The position numbers and the translations under genes were made by a program. Positions 57,171-64,000 of a stretch of DNA of 64,000 nt are shown piece by piece. This DNA comes from Eubacteriales bacterium (lineage in GTDB: Bacteria > Bacillota > Clostridia > Christensenellales > CAG-138): positions 224,115 through 288,114 of the forward strand of contig JAQUTY010000002.1 in NCBI GenBank assembly GCA_028694155.1, in the 5' to 3' direction. Each line of letters begins with the position of its first letter. Position 1 is the first letter of the stretch. Under the pieces are notes generated by a model. It saw only the letters and a list, made by a program, of their open reading frames with translations, was not told where the DNA came from and made no database searches.

Positions 57171-59864
57171 TCAGTCCTGTATGCCTGCTATTGGCACATA
57201 CTCGTAGACCTGTCTTAATCCACCCTCTTGTGGTTCGTGCGCCTCAAGACTTGATTCGGTGAGCGAATAGTGCATGGCATCGGAGGTGTGCGAGAAGTAC
57301 AAGCCCCAGCGGAAGCCTGCCCTATAGAATGCCAGCTCGTAGAGCAGATAGTTGATGCAGGTCTTTGGCACGCCGTTATACTTATCGGAATAAGAGCCGC
57401 TGTATATAAAATCATAGTAGGTATGCGTCCCATCGGAAAGAAGCCCGTTGTAGACGAGATTTTGACTGACATCGTTGATTATTTTGGCTTTGTTTGCGTA
57501 GGAGTTCTTGTTCACGTCCATGTCGGCATTTATGTCGATGGCTATGCCAAGCGCATGTTGGCTTATATCCTTTAAGTCCGACTGGAAACGCGAAACCTGC
57601 GGTCCACTCATGGCTGCAAGGAGGGTGGTAAGCTGCACCACTCCCGTGTCGCCGTTGGTGCCGTGGACACGCACATAGGATTGAACTATGCACTTGTCGG
57701 CATCTGAAAACTGTTGAGCAGCAGCAACATTGGCATACCTGTAAGACGATGACAGATTTTTTCCTCCAAAGGTGGTAAGGCGCATCAGATTGTTACTCAT
57801 CCAAACAGGGTCGATGATTATGTCACGGTCTGAATATCTGGTATCGTTTGGATAGACTTCCTTTGCCCACTTGTAGTAGAACAGATACTTTTCGGTATCA
57901 TAGTTAAAGAACTCCTCAACGCCCTCATAGCAATGTGAGAATTGACGGAAGGACAACTGTATTTGTCCGTTGGTGTCCACAATTTTGAATGAACCGTCTG
58001 CAATCACAATAGGCGTGGCACTCTCACTGGTGGTTATCTGGAGCGTCATTGAATGTCTGCCCTGCTTCAACGTCTTAAACTCGACCATATCATCGAGTGA
58101 ACGCCATTGGTTTTTGGCTGCATCAAAGTAAGCGTCCTCATTGAGAGCGTATTCTAAGCGTTCATCTGCTTGAGTGAACGTGATGGTAGTCTTATAGGGG
58201 GAGGAGCCCGATATATCCTCGTTAATTATGGTGAGAGTGACCGACAAAATGGGGTGGTCTGAGTGGACGGTGCCGTGCAGATTGAACTGTTGATTGTGTT
58301 CCAACTGCTCGTAATCTACGGGCAGAGGATGATATTTACACTGCTCAAAGCCCGTGCCACTTAGCTGTGGGTCGTCGCTGACCGTTACATAGAAGGCAAC
58401 GTTGCGCCCACCATAGGTTACAACGATTCGATTGTCGCCTGCAACCGACAGAGTAGTGTCCGACAGCTCAAAATCTGTCACTTGAATGGTATAGCCGTTT
58501 GCAAAACGGACGAACACGGCAATATGTCTTGAAGGAACGAAGCTCGCGCCAACGGAGAACTGAGTTTTGCGAAGCTCAACGCTCAGGCTCGAAAGAGGGC
58601 TTTCAAGCACAAAATAGTCGGTGGTGTCCGAAATGTCCAAGGCTGCCCACTTTCCCGATGCGTCCGTTGACAGGCACGAACCGCCCTGTGGCTGATTGTC
58701 TGCCCAGTTTTCATAGGAGAAAGCCTCGTTTTTAACCCAGCTCCACTGCTGACCATCATTTGATGCACCCAGCCAACAGGGTTGTCCCACAGAGCTGATT
58801 AGTCCTGTAATGGCATTGTTCTCTTTTGCGGAGGCTACTGTGGCAAGCGTGCCGCCGTTGCGGATTGTCCAATCGTTTGCTTGCGTCCATGTTGCGTTTG
58901 CGCTGTACAGACCGTAGTACACGCCATCACTAATGGAGCTTGCTATCAATTCGGGGCTTATCGATGAGCTAAAGTCGGAAACGGAAAAGTAGCTGTCAAC
59001 AAGTGTTATCGTTTCGGCGGTATTGGTGCAAATAAGCGTCACACGCTTTGACCCGATGGTGAGCGTGGATTGAGCTATGCCCGATGGCATGACATCGCTC
59101 AAGGAGACTATTTTTGTGTTTGCGCTTGTCAAAAAGGTTGCTGTTGCGCTCTGTTCAACATTGCCGCCAAGCAGGTCATAAATTTTGCACTCGATGCTCA
59201 ACAGTGGCTCATCGGAGTAGACACCGCCGTCAAAGGCGACCGTATCACCCTGATAGGCTATTATTGAACCATTGCTTGGGAATGAACGATTGTCAAAAAT
59301 AATGCTCTTGATTTTGTTTTCAACGATGATAGTGCATTTGGTGGTTGAACCGCCTTCAACCGCCGCAAATATTTCCGCCGTACCTACGCCAACGGTGTTG
59401 ACTGTGCCGCCTTCATCGACCGTTGCTATATCGGAGTCGCTTGACGACCAAGTGATAGTGGGCAGGGGGTCAACGTTTGCCACATATCGAAGGGTGGATA
59501 CCGAGTCGAGCGATAGAGTGAGCGTGGGGCTTAAAAAAGTGACTTTTGGCACGACAGGCGGCATGGATACCTCAGGAGCAGAGGGGGGGAGGGTATCGAG
59601 CTTGACAACATAGCGCAGGATGGCGGAGGCGTCCGCAGCGGTGGTTACGCTGTCGCCGTTTACATCGGAATTGCATATCGCCTGCTCATTGAGAGTGGTA
59701 AAATGCACAATGTACCGCAGGATAGCTGCCGCATCGGAAGAATTGACATAATTATCAAGATCAACATCGCCCAACAGGGTTATTTCTGCAGCGGAAGCGG
59801 AGTTTTGGGGAAACATGGCAAGTGCCATGCAAAGTATTAACAATACAGATAACAGTCTTTTCAT
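57171..59864 (-). CDS. Secreted dockerin / Ig-like / C-type lectin / M15 peptidase protein
   Basis: 897 residues. Signal peptide (1-25, cleavage after SASA); dockerin at about 29-90 with two F-hand loops (DVDLDNYVNSSD and DVNGDSVTTAAD); Big_2-like Ig domain (103-182); a further beta domain (185-300); C-type lectin-like domain (312-422, WLGASNDGQQWSWV, ENWADNQP); Ig-like domain (425-497); a beta region (505-630); M15 D-Ala-D-Ala carboxypeptidase-like domain (640-870) with SQHALGIAID (Ser768, His770, Asp777) and His865 in DAMHY. The N-terminal dockerin is unusual. It starts 9 nt after the PqqD gene, so it is the last gene of that operon. Confidence 0.88.
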   Translation of the reverse strand: MKRLLSVLLILCMALAMFPQNSASAAEITLLGDVDLDNYVNSSDAAAILRYIVHFTTLNEQAICNSDVNGDSVTTAADASAILRYVVKLDTLPPSAPEVSMPPVVPKVTFLSPTLTLSLDSVSTLRYVANVDPLPTITWSSSDSDIATVDEGGTVNTVGVGTAEIFAAVEGGSTTKCTIIVENKIKSIIFDNRSFPSNGSIIAYQGDTVAFDGGVYSDEPLLSIECKIYDLLGGNVEQSATATFLTSANTKIVSLSDVMPSGIAQSTLTIGSKRVTLICTNTAETITLVDSYFSVSDFSSSISPELIASSISDGVYYGLYSANATWTQANDWTIRNGGTLATVASAKENNAITGLISSVGQPCWLGASNDGQQWSWVKNEAFSYENWADNQPQGGSCLSTDASGKWAALDISDTTDYFVLESPLSSLSVELRKTQFSVGASFVPSRHIAVFVRFANGYTIQVTDFELSDTTLSVAGDNRIVVTYGGRNVAFYVTVSDDPQLSGTGFEQCKYHPLPVDYEQLEHNQQFNLHGTVHSDHPILSVTLTIINEDISGSSPYKTTITFTQADERLEYALNEDAYFDAAKNQWRSLDDMVEFKTLKQGRHSMTLQITTSESATPIVIADGSFKIVDTNGQIQLSFRQFSHCYEGVEEFFNYDTEKYLFYYKWAKEVYPNDTRYSDRDIIIDPVWMSNNLMRLTTFGGKNLSSSYRYANVAAAQQFSDADKCIVQSYVRVHGTNGDTGVVQLTTLLAAMSGPQVSRFQSDLKDISQHALGIAIDINADMDVNKNSYANKAKIINDVSQNLVYNGLLSDGTHTYYDFIYSGSYSDKYNGVPKTCINYLLYELAFYRAGFRWGLYFSHTSDAMHYSLTESSLEAHEPQEGGLRQVYEYVPIAGIQD

Positions 59865-59873
59865 TTAATCCTC

Positions 59874-60140
59874 TTATTCAATTACAGCGTTGGCGTCGGA
59901 TAACACCGCCAAAAACTCGCTGATGTCTTTTTGTGCCGTTTGAAGGTCAACTTCATATTCATCGCACATAGCGGTGGCAAGCTCCAAAAAACTCTTGGGA
60001 GTTTCCAACTGATTCCAGATGAATGTGCCGGTTTCGTTTAGACAGATTAGCCCGGTAAAGGTTAATACCTGCTCGCCCACAGGAATCAAAAGGCGATCCT
60101 GCGATATTTCTCTTAATACGAAGTCCTCGTTCCTTCTCAT
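59874..60140 (-). CDS. PqqD-like peptide-recognition (RRE) protein
   Basis: 88 residues with the PqqD fold: LREISQDRLLIPVG, LNETGTFIWNQLETPKSFLELATAM, DLQTAQKDISEFLAVL. Such RiPP recognition elements bind leader peptides and present them to modifying enzymes, here probably the radical SAM protein encoded two genes upstream. The start overlaps the preceding gene by 4 nt. Confidence 0.88.
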   Translation of the reverse strand: MRRNEDFVLREISQDRLLIPVGEQVLTFTGLICLNETGTFIWNQLETPKSFLELATAMCDEYEVDLQTAQKDISEFLAVLSDANAVIE

Positions 60141-60985
60141 GGCAGCAACCCACTCTCAAAGCTGCCTACAACCTCGCTTGCGCCCGAAATATAGTGTGAC
60201 GGCGTCATGTTGGCACTTGCGCCTGCGTTAAGCATGCCTATCCTGCCCGAAAACGATATGCCACCCAAGAATGTATTGCTGTTATAAAGATACTTATAAT
60301 GAACGCTTAGGTCGATAAAGTCGCTGTCGGATACATTCGTAAGCTGCAGGCGGTTCTCGCCCAAATCCACATAAAAAACACGGTTGGACAGCGCAGACAT
60401 ATCCTCATAATAGGTCACTTTCTGATATTGCAGAGAATACTGCTGTCCCTCGGCATAGGGAGTTTTATTTGCGTCCAACACGATGATGGCACGACCATCG
60501 GGCAGATTTGACAGATTGAACAGCAAGTCCTCGCCCTCGGTGGTCACAAAACGCAGGGAGGCATATTCAATATCCTTGCCTGAGGCGTTTCTAAGAAGTA
60601 CCGCATAGATTGCTTCAACATACTCATCTGAACCGTCTTCAAGATAATCACCACAATAGCAAACTATGTCGCTGAACACAAGCCCCGTGTCCTCAATGAG
60701 CTTTTCAGAGGGCTGACCGTCAAACGTGATAGATACATATTTTACAGGCGGCACAGGCTGAGGCGTCTGGGGAGTTACGGGAACTGGCGATGGAGTCGGC
60801 GATTTTTCGACAATCACACCGCTTGAACCGGTCGCTTGGGGTGAAGATGTGGGAACATCGGCATTGGGATTGCTCGCATCGTTGTCCGAAGTGACAAGGA
60901 ACGCAATGGTAGCGCATACGATGCACAGAACTGCCACAACAAGCAATATGAGCGAAAGATTAGTTTTCTTTGCAGGAGTTTCCAT
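60137..60985 (-). CDS. Membrane-anchored extracytoplasmic protein of unknown function
   Basis: 282 residues. One N-terminal transmembrane helix (about 10-32), a Ser/Pro/Thr linker (35-78), then a beta-rich domain (about 80-282) with VCYCGDYLEDGS and a long run resembling an immunoglobulin-like fold. No family is recognised. It lies between the radical SAM and PqqD genes with overlaps on both sides, so it belongs to the same system: a candidate substrate, receptor or immunity/assembly partner. Confidence 0.6.
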   Translation of the reverse strand: METPAKKTNLSLILLVVAVLCIVCATIAFLVTSDNDASNPNADVPTSSPQATGSSGVIVEKSPTPSPVPVTPQTPQPVPPVKYVSITFDGQPSEKLIEDTGLVFSDIVCYCGDYLEDGSDEYVEAIYAVLLRNASGKDIEYASLRFVTTEGEDLLFNLSNLPDGRAIIVLDANKTPYAEGQQYSLQYQKVTYYEDMSALSNRVFYVDLGENRLQLTNVSDSDFIDLSVHYKYLYNSNTFLGGISFSGRIGMLNAGASANMTPSHYISGASEVVGSFESGLLP

Positions 60986-62093
60986 TGACAGTCCTTTCTA
61001 CCGAACTTAGATAAGCGTCCGCCATCTTGCAGCGGTACGCAGGCACGGTACTTAAATTTCCTTCCTCACAATATACCATAGCCATGCACGTTTGGCAAAG
61101 GTCTTTTTTTTGACATATCGAGCATTTTTCGGGCAGGCGCACGTCTGCAACTCGGTTTTTGACCTGTTCCCATGCCTGCATGAAGCTCATCTCATTTAGG
61201 TCTGCGCTTATGCAGTCCATCATTCCGCAGGAGAGCATCATACCCTTCCATGTTATCCAAAATGCCGACCTGCCTGCACCGCATCGGTTCTTGTCGCCCT
61301 CGGCAGCACAATCGTCATGCGGCTCAATCGGTTCCGACTCGCCGCTTTTAATGCGTTCCAGCCTCGCCCTTGCCTCGTCCATTCCATATAGATACAGATA
61401 CGACTTGGCTGACGCTTGAGACGCATCAATGGGGGAAAGGCGACAGCACTGGTAATTGTCGGTGCGACCGCTGCGCTTGGGAGGAAACATATAGCTTGCC
61501 ACTTGAAGCTCCAAATTCCGTGCCTTTGCGTAGTGGCAGATAGCTTCCAGTTGTGATACGTTGTGCGGAGTTACGCTGCAGTTGAGCTTTAGCGGTATGC
61601 CTGCGTCAACAAGGGCGGCAATAGCACGGTCGACCCTTGAAAAGCCGTCCTTGAGTCCGCAAAGACGCTCGTAGGTTGCATCATCGGGCCCATAGAGCGT
61701 GATGTTCATTCTTGCTGGGACATTTTTTTTGAAGAACTCCACCCATTGAGGGGTAATCAACGTGCCGTTGGTATTAAGCTGCAGAACAAAGCCCATTCTG
61801 CTCAATTCCGAATACAATCGCTCAAAATCGGGATAAATCAGCGGCTCACCACCCGTCAGCAGCAGGAACAGCAGCCCCTGCTTGCGAGCATCGGCGGCAA
61901 TGCTTAACCACCGGTCGCAGCTTAGCAGCTTGCCGGCTCTTTCCATCTGCTCCTTGCTCATGCGCACATAGCACATTTTACATTCCATGTTGCAAAGCGG
62001 AGTCAGCTCAAAAGTTCCGCTTACGGGCGTGCCCGTGTGAGACGCCTTTTGCTGAATATAGCGAACCAGCGGCGGTTCGACATATCGGTTCAT
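60960..62093 (-). CDS. Radical SAM/SPASM peptide-modifying enzyme
   Basis: 377 residues. Radical SAM cluster motif CNMECKMCY (C-x3-C-x2-C, about 35-43), GGEP motif in LLLTGGEPLIYPDF, LQLNTNGTL. The C-terminal SPASM region carries CGAGRSAFWITWKGMMLSCGMMDC and CSICQKKDLCQTCMAM...RCKMA, enough cysteines for two auxiliary 4Fe-4S clusters. SPASM enzymes install C-C, thioether or epimer changes in peptides or activate proteins. The ATG at 62093 follows GGAGG; its frame overlaps the HprK-like stop by 4 nt. Confidence 0.93.
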   Translation of the reverse strand: MNRYVEPPLVRYIQQKASHTGTPVSGTFELTPLCNMECKMCYVRMSKEQMERAGKLLSCDRWLSIAADARKQGLLFLLLTGGEPLIYPDFERLYSELSRMGFVLQLNTNGTLITPQWVEFFKKNVPARMNITLYGPDDATYERLCGLKDGFSRVDRAIAALVDAGIPLKLNCSVTPHNVSQLEAICHYAKARNLELQVASYMFPPKRSGRTDNYQCCRLSPIDASQASAKSYLYLYGMDEARARLERIKSGESEPIEPHDDCAAEGDKNRCGAGRSAFWITWKGMMLSCGMMDCISADLNEMSFMQAWEQVKNRVADVRLPEKCSICQKKDLCQTCMAMVYCEEGNLSTVPAYRCKMADAYLSSVERTVNGNSCKEN

Positions 62094-62947
62094 GCGTCTA
62101 CCTCCAATCTTTTGGCAAGCGTTTCGACAGCCTTGACAGTTGGCGTGCAACGCAGCAGGTATACAGGGACAGCACCAATCAAGCGCACTAAAATCTCGGC
62201 GGCGTTTGCAACATAGGTGCGATCAAAGGGCAACATCGCCGTTTCGCAAAATAACTTCTTATAGGCGATGGCAGGGGGCAACAACTCAATCATATCCACG
62301 GGCGACTGTTCGAGCATGACGATGACCCCAAGGGGCGCAAGGTCGTTTTTACAATGCTCGGATGTGCCTGAAAACGGAAGCCCATAGGCGTAGAAACGAC
62401 CATCGTAAAGGCGGAGGGCTACTCGGTCACCGTTGATAATATCGGCACTTCTATGCTTGCGCCAAAGCTCCGCTTGCGTAGATTTTCCCGTTTGCGGAGG
62501 TGCGGAAAAGAGTGTGGACTCGCCCATATATTTTATGTAAGAGGCGTGCAGTATGAGCGCATCAAAGCGGCTCAGCACGAAGCTAAGTCCGATGAGTGCG
62601 AAAATCTGACGATCATAGCACAGCTCAGATTTGTAATCCTCCAAATAGTAACATTCGATATGATGAGGCTTGCCTTCCTTTGGCATCATTGCCCATGCAG
62701 AGGGCTTTCCCTCATAGCTGCTTATTTGGCGGCAATAACGGTCGCAACAATCGAACACGTCAAAGCCTTCCGAATATACGAGCTTGCCATCAAAATTCGG
62801 CGCACTTTTAACCGCTTGGAGAGTGACACACACATCACAAGCCCCACCGTCAACCCTGTATTGGGCGTAGGCAGGAAGCTCCTTAACTGCAAAATCAGTT
62901 TCAAATTGAAAGGTCACCGCACAGATGCGGTATGCCGACAAATACAT
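62090..62947 (-). CDS. HPr kinase/phosphorylase-like ATPase
   Basis: 285 residues. P-loop SAPPQTGKSTQAELW (about 139-153), with Asp in INGDRVALRLYDG and the PFSGTSE strand, as in HPr kinase homologues that occur in lasso-peptide and PqqD-linked clusters. The HPr kinase N-terminal half is replaced by an unrelated domain. It may phosphorylate a peptide or act as a nucleotide-dependent chaperone. AAGGAG precedes the ATG. First gene of the operon. Confidence 0.82.
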   Translation of the reverse strand: MYLSAYRICAVTFQFETDFAVKELPAYAQYRVDGGACDVCVTLQAVKSAPNFDGKLVYSEGFDVFDCCDRYCRQISSYEGKPSAWAMMPKEGKPHHIECYYLEDYKSELCYDRQIFALIGLSFVLSRFDALILHASYIKYMGESTLFSAPPQTGKSTQAELWRKHRSADIINGDRVALRLYDGRFYAYGLPFSGTSEHCKNDLAPLGVIVMLEQSPVDMIELLPPAIAYKKLFCETAMLPFDRTYVANAAEILVRLIGAVPVYLLRCTPTVKAVETLAKRLEVDA

Positions 62948-62965
62948 AGCTTACTCCTTGGCGCG

Positions 62966-62994
62966 ATTATACCATGATTCGACAGCTTACACAA
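62966..62994 (-). promoter_or_regulatory. Promoter of the HprK-like/rSAM/PqqD operon
   Basis: TTGTGT (62994-62989), 17-bp spacer, TATAAT (62971-62966) on the minus strand, about 19 nt from the start codon. Confidence 0.55.
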
Positions 62995-63065
62995 TAAACC
63001 CAACCGATGTTATATGCGGAGCTTTTGTAAATAAATATTCTATGCGCCGCCTTTGATGGAGCAAG

Positions 63066-63101
63066 CTTGTCAAAAAAGGTTCAAAACCTTAATAACAAGC
63101 T
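63066..63101. repeat. Hairpin repeat related to 24993-25026
   Basis: agcttgt...acaagct encloses aaggtt/aacctt. The sequence tgtcaaaaaaggtt (63070 onward) is the reverse complement of the stretch near 25012-25025. It lies between divergent promoters, where a terminator is not expected. Confidence 0.55.
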
Positions 63102-63135
63102 GGTTTTTGGGCATAAAATATATTTTTCCTATTCA

Positions 63136-63164
63136 TTGACTTTTATAGTTTAGTTTGCCACAAT
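63136..63164 (+). promoter_or_regulatory. Promoter of glnA
   Basis: TTGACT (63136-63141), 17-bp spacer, CACAAT (63159-63164); weak -10. Confidence 0.4.
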
Positions 63165-63187
63165 GGAGGAGAAAAGGAGGATGGAAA

Positions 63188-64000
63188 ATGTTTGAGAATT
63201 TAGAACAGGCACTTCAGTTTATTGCGGACAACGGCGTCTCCATGCTTGATTTTAAGATGGTCGATTTGGAGGGAAGATGGCGTCACGTCACTCTGCCTGC
63301 AAGCAGATTGAACGAAGATTTGATGCACTACGGCATTGGATTTGACGGTTCGAACTATGGCTATGCCCCTGTGGAAAACAGCGACATGGTATTCATCCCC
63401 GATTTGTCTACCGCCGCACTCGATCCGTTTACCGACACCTCGGTGCTTTCAATGACGGGAGACGTAATGATTATTGCCACACCGAATAATCGCCCATTCG
63501 ACCAGTATCCACGCAACGTTTTGAAGCGTGCCACAGACTATATGAAGCAAATCGGCGTTGCCGACACAATGATTGCGGGGCCGGAGTTCGAGTTCCACAT
63601 CTTTGATTCGATACGCTTCAAAAACGACCCACATTACTCCATGCTCGACATCGGCTGTGATGAAGGCTATTGGTCTACCGAAGAGGTGGGCGATGGCGAT
63701 CAGATACCCAAAAAGAGAGGCTACCATGCGGACATTCCTCAGGACAGACATTTTGATTTGAGGAACGAAATGTGCGAGCTGTTGGAGAATTGGGGCGTCA
63801 AGGTCAAGTATCACCACCATGAGGTGGGAAGCCCTGCGCAGGAGGAGATAGAAACCGAGATGGGCGAGGTCAACTCCATGGCGGACGCAACCATGGTAGT
63901 CAAGTATATCGTCAAAAATACCGCCCGCAAATGGGATAAGTGCGCAACGTTCATGCCCAAGCCCGTGTATGGCGAAGCAGGCAACGGAATGCACGTTCAT
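63188..64000 (+). CDS. glnA: Glutamine synthetase type I, 5' part (cut by window end)
   Basis: The first 271 residues are present and the frame is open to the end. It makes glutamine from glutamate, ammonia and ATP. The beta-grasp domain contains FDGSNYGYAPVENSDM; catalytic-domain blocks are AGPEFEFHIFD (metal Glu), HHHEVGSPAQEEIE and TFMPKPVYGEAGNGMHVH with the n2 metal His. AAAAGGAGG lies 7 nt before the ATG; an overlapping ATG at 63181 is closed after four codons. It is divergent from the rSAM operon. Confidence 0.95.
   Translation, partial: MFENLEQALQFIADNGVSMLDFKMVDLEGRWRHVTLPASRLNEDLMHYGIGFDGSNYGYAPVENSDMVFIPDLSTAALDPFTDTSVLSMTGDVMIIATPNNRPFDQYPRNVLKRATDYMKQIGVADTMIAGPEFEFHIFDSIRFKNDPHYSMLDIGCDEGYWSTEEVGDGDQIPKKRGYHADIPQDRHFDLRNEMCELLENWGVKVKYHHHEVGSPAQEEIETEMGEVNSMADATMVVKYIVKNTARKWDKCATFMPKPVYGEAGNGMHVH

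Noticed and set aside
62948..63187. Short precursor peptide gene for the rSAM/PqqD operon
   Set aside because: The minus-strand frames that start with ATG are 13-14 codons long, lack ribosome sites and run through the hairpin repeat.

Overview
The window is low-to-mid GC DNA of a Gram-positive, probably anaerobic, uncultured member of Bacillota, most likely class Clostridia. The reasons are strong GGAGG ribosome sites throughout, extended -10 promoters, RicT/YaaT beside holB, DUF1540, YesL and CotH-VTC-DUF4956 families, dockerin domains, ferredoxin-type aldo/keto reductase and DUF362 proteins, and no outer-membrane or aerobic respiratory genes. I see no phage, transposase, integrase or CRISPR array. 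Function calls are family recognition by eye; no database search was run.

Layout. 0-9 kb: a GntR regulator; a divergent pair made of an AbrB-type/ABC exporter operon and a DMT permease that share a -35 element; MreB with a WYL regulator; a four-repeat NlpC/P60 wall hydrolase; galM and a GNAT acetyltransferase. 9-13 kb: an aldo/keto reductase, then DUF362 followed by two tandem MgtC paralogues. 13-25 kb: a LacI regulator with an odd discoidin-like partner, divergent from a sugar/glycerol-phosphate-type ABC importer (binding protein frameshifted), then an SLC13 carrier, a HAD phosphatase, a phosphodiesterase, YesL and TauE/SafE. 24.6-25.4 kb: a non-coding island with tRNA-Asn, a duplicated tRNA 3' end and two near-identical 178-bp structured repeats. 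25.5-30 kb: PH-domain protein, holB, ricT and a BspA-like dockerin protein. 30-35 kb: a five-gene metal/corrinoid-type ABC importer operon that includes a methyltransferase and XdhC. 35-38 kb: argS-serS. 38-44 kb: a TipAS-type MerR regulator, the tdh-kbl threonine operon ending in a small zinc-finger-like lipoprotein, a deoD-ridA-DMT operon and two small proteins. 44-51 kb: recF-gyrB-gyrA-cca. 51-57 kb: CotH-VTC-DUF4956 plus an M29 aminopeptidase. 57-63 kb: a tightly overlapping minus-strand operon of an HPr-kinase-like ATPase, a radical SAM/SPASM enzyme, a membrane-anchored protein, a PqqD-like protein and a very large secreted dockerin/C-type-lectin/M15 peptidase. The window ends inside glnA.

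The most interesting items are: (1) the HprK-like/rSAM/anchored/PqqD/M15 operon, which looks like a peptide- or protein-modification system without a visible short precursor; (2) a tandem 20-bp operator of identical phasing in front of two unlinked operons (10386-10425 and 15170-15209); (3) the three-finger C-C-C-H lipoprotein at 39.1-39.4 kb; (4) the tRNA-Asn 3'-end duplication with the 178-bp repeats; (5) the ABC/methyltransferase/XdhC operon.
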